Shown here piece after piece: positions 60,395-60,450 of a stretch of DNA of 60,450 nt. Origin of the DNA: CAYTSW01 sp964440605. Its GTDB lineage: Bacteria; Planctomycetota; Phycisphaerae; Phycisphaerales; UBA1924. Position numbers and translations under genes: made by a program. The notes under the pieces are model-generated. The model worked only from the letters and a program-made list of their open reading frames with translations. It searched no databases and was not told the DNA's origin. The stretch spans positions 1-60,450 of the forward strand of contig CAYTSW010000004.1 of the NCBI GenBank assembly GCA_964440605.1, read 5' to 3'. The stretch's first letter is position 1. Each line of letters begins with the position of its first letter.

Positions 60395-60450
60395 ATGGCC
60401 GACAGCAAGCAGCAGTCACTCGTCAAGGACCTCATCGAGTCCGGCATCCA
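60395..60450 (+). CDS. rpsB: Probable 30S ribosomal protein S2, 5' end only
   Basis: Only 18 complete codons are inside the window: MADSKQQSLVKDLIESGI, and then a partial codon. The segment LVKDLIESGI followed by a CA- codon (His or Gln) matches the start of S2 in many bacteria (LVKELIDAGVHFGHxxxRWNPKM). A promoter candidate and long leader upstream fit a ribosomal gene. The call rests on about ten residues, so it is provisional. Confidence 0.55.
   Translation, partial: MADSKQQSLVKDLIESGI

Overview
The window is very GC-rich and gene-dense, and its gene content points to a planctomycete, most likely of the class Phycisphaerae. Supporting signs are an ECF sigma factor paired with a Ser/Thr kinase, a DUF1800/DUF1501 pair, secreted proteins with dockerin-like calcium repeats, PEP-CTERM-like C-termini of the variant 'PAP' type, a dispersed GC-rich palindromic repeat whose translation contains 'HGRDARAT', and a Gram-negative envelope set (lpxI, kdsD, an LptC/OstA protein) together with meso-DAP-type murE. 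It looks like a draft or metagenome scaffold. Each of its two 100-N gaps is flanked by the same exact 55-bp sequence on both sides, and deleting the Ns plus one copy restores one continuous reading frame (mraY in one case, a DUF4430 gene in the other).

Layout. 1-8.7 kb: a UbiA prenyltransferase diverges from ribH-nusB-ftsY; then a GAF-SpoIIE phosphatase, an ECF sigma factor and a TPR-bearing Ser/Thr kinase, followed by a convergent tRNA-Arg and an MFS transporter. 8.7-14.9 kb: a SigK/RskA-type sigma/anti-sigma pair with a two-domain fasciclin protein just upstream (the same trio as the mycobacterial sigK-rskA-mpt70/83 locus), then a FixL/FixJ-like two-component system and a TlpA-like double thioredoxin protein. 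14.9-20.5 kb: queA-murE-murF-mraY on the minus strand. 20.6-27.1 kb: fumarylacetoacetase, an IS630 remnant beside a truncated dockerin protein, a FlgI-like lipoprotein, elbB, obgE and an rRNA methyltransferase-like gene. 27.1-32.1 kb: lpxI and a LOG-family gene (coupled), a deaminase, a second SpoIIE-type phosphatase, a YkgJ-like protein and a broken secreted-protein gene. 32.2-36 kb: pepP-accB-accC and a Q/R-rich membrane protein.

36-45 kb: a tail-anchored coiled-coil protein; a minus-strand envelope operon kdsD - giant LptC/OstA protein - GT2 glycosyltransferase - BshC-like protein; and divergent scpA. 44.6-50 kb: flavin reductase, class IV-type deacetylase, a DUF4430 protein coupled to a DUF6580 membrane protein, and a coupled run of secreted proteins. 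50-56 kb: DUF1800-DUF1501 and a PEP-CTERM-like protein. 56-60.4 kb: ffh, an HtpX-like M48 protease with a long C-terminal extension, tRNA-Pro, and the start of what is probably rpsB.

Themes: both SRP GTPases (ffh, ftsY) are present; cell envelope synthesis is heavily represented (mur genes, LPS genes, isoprenoid-related elbB and UbiA, biotin carboxylase for fatty acids); and signalling is dense (two SpoIIE-type phosphatases, one Ser/Thr kinase, two ECF-type sigma factors, one two-component pair). No CRISPR array, prophage or intact insertion sequence was seen.
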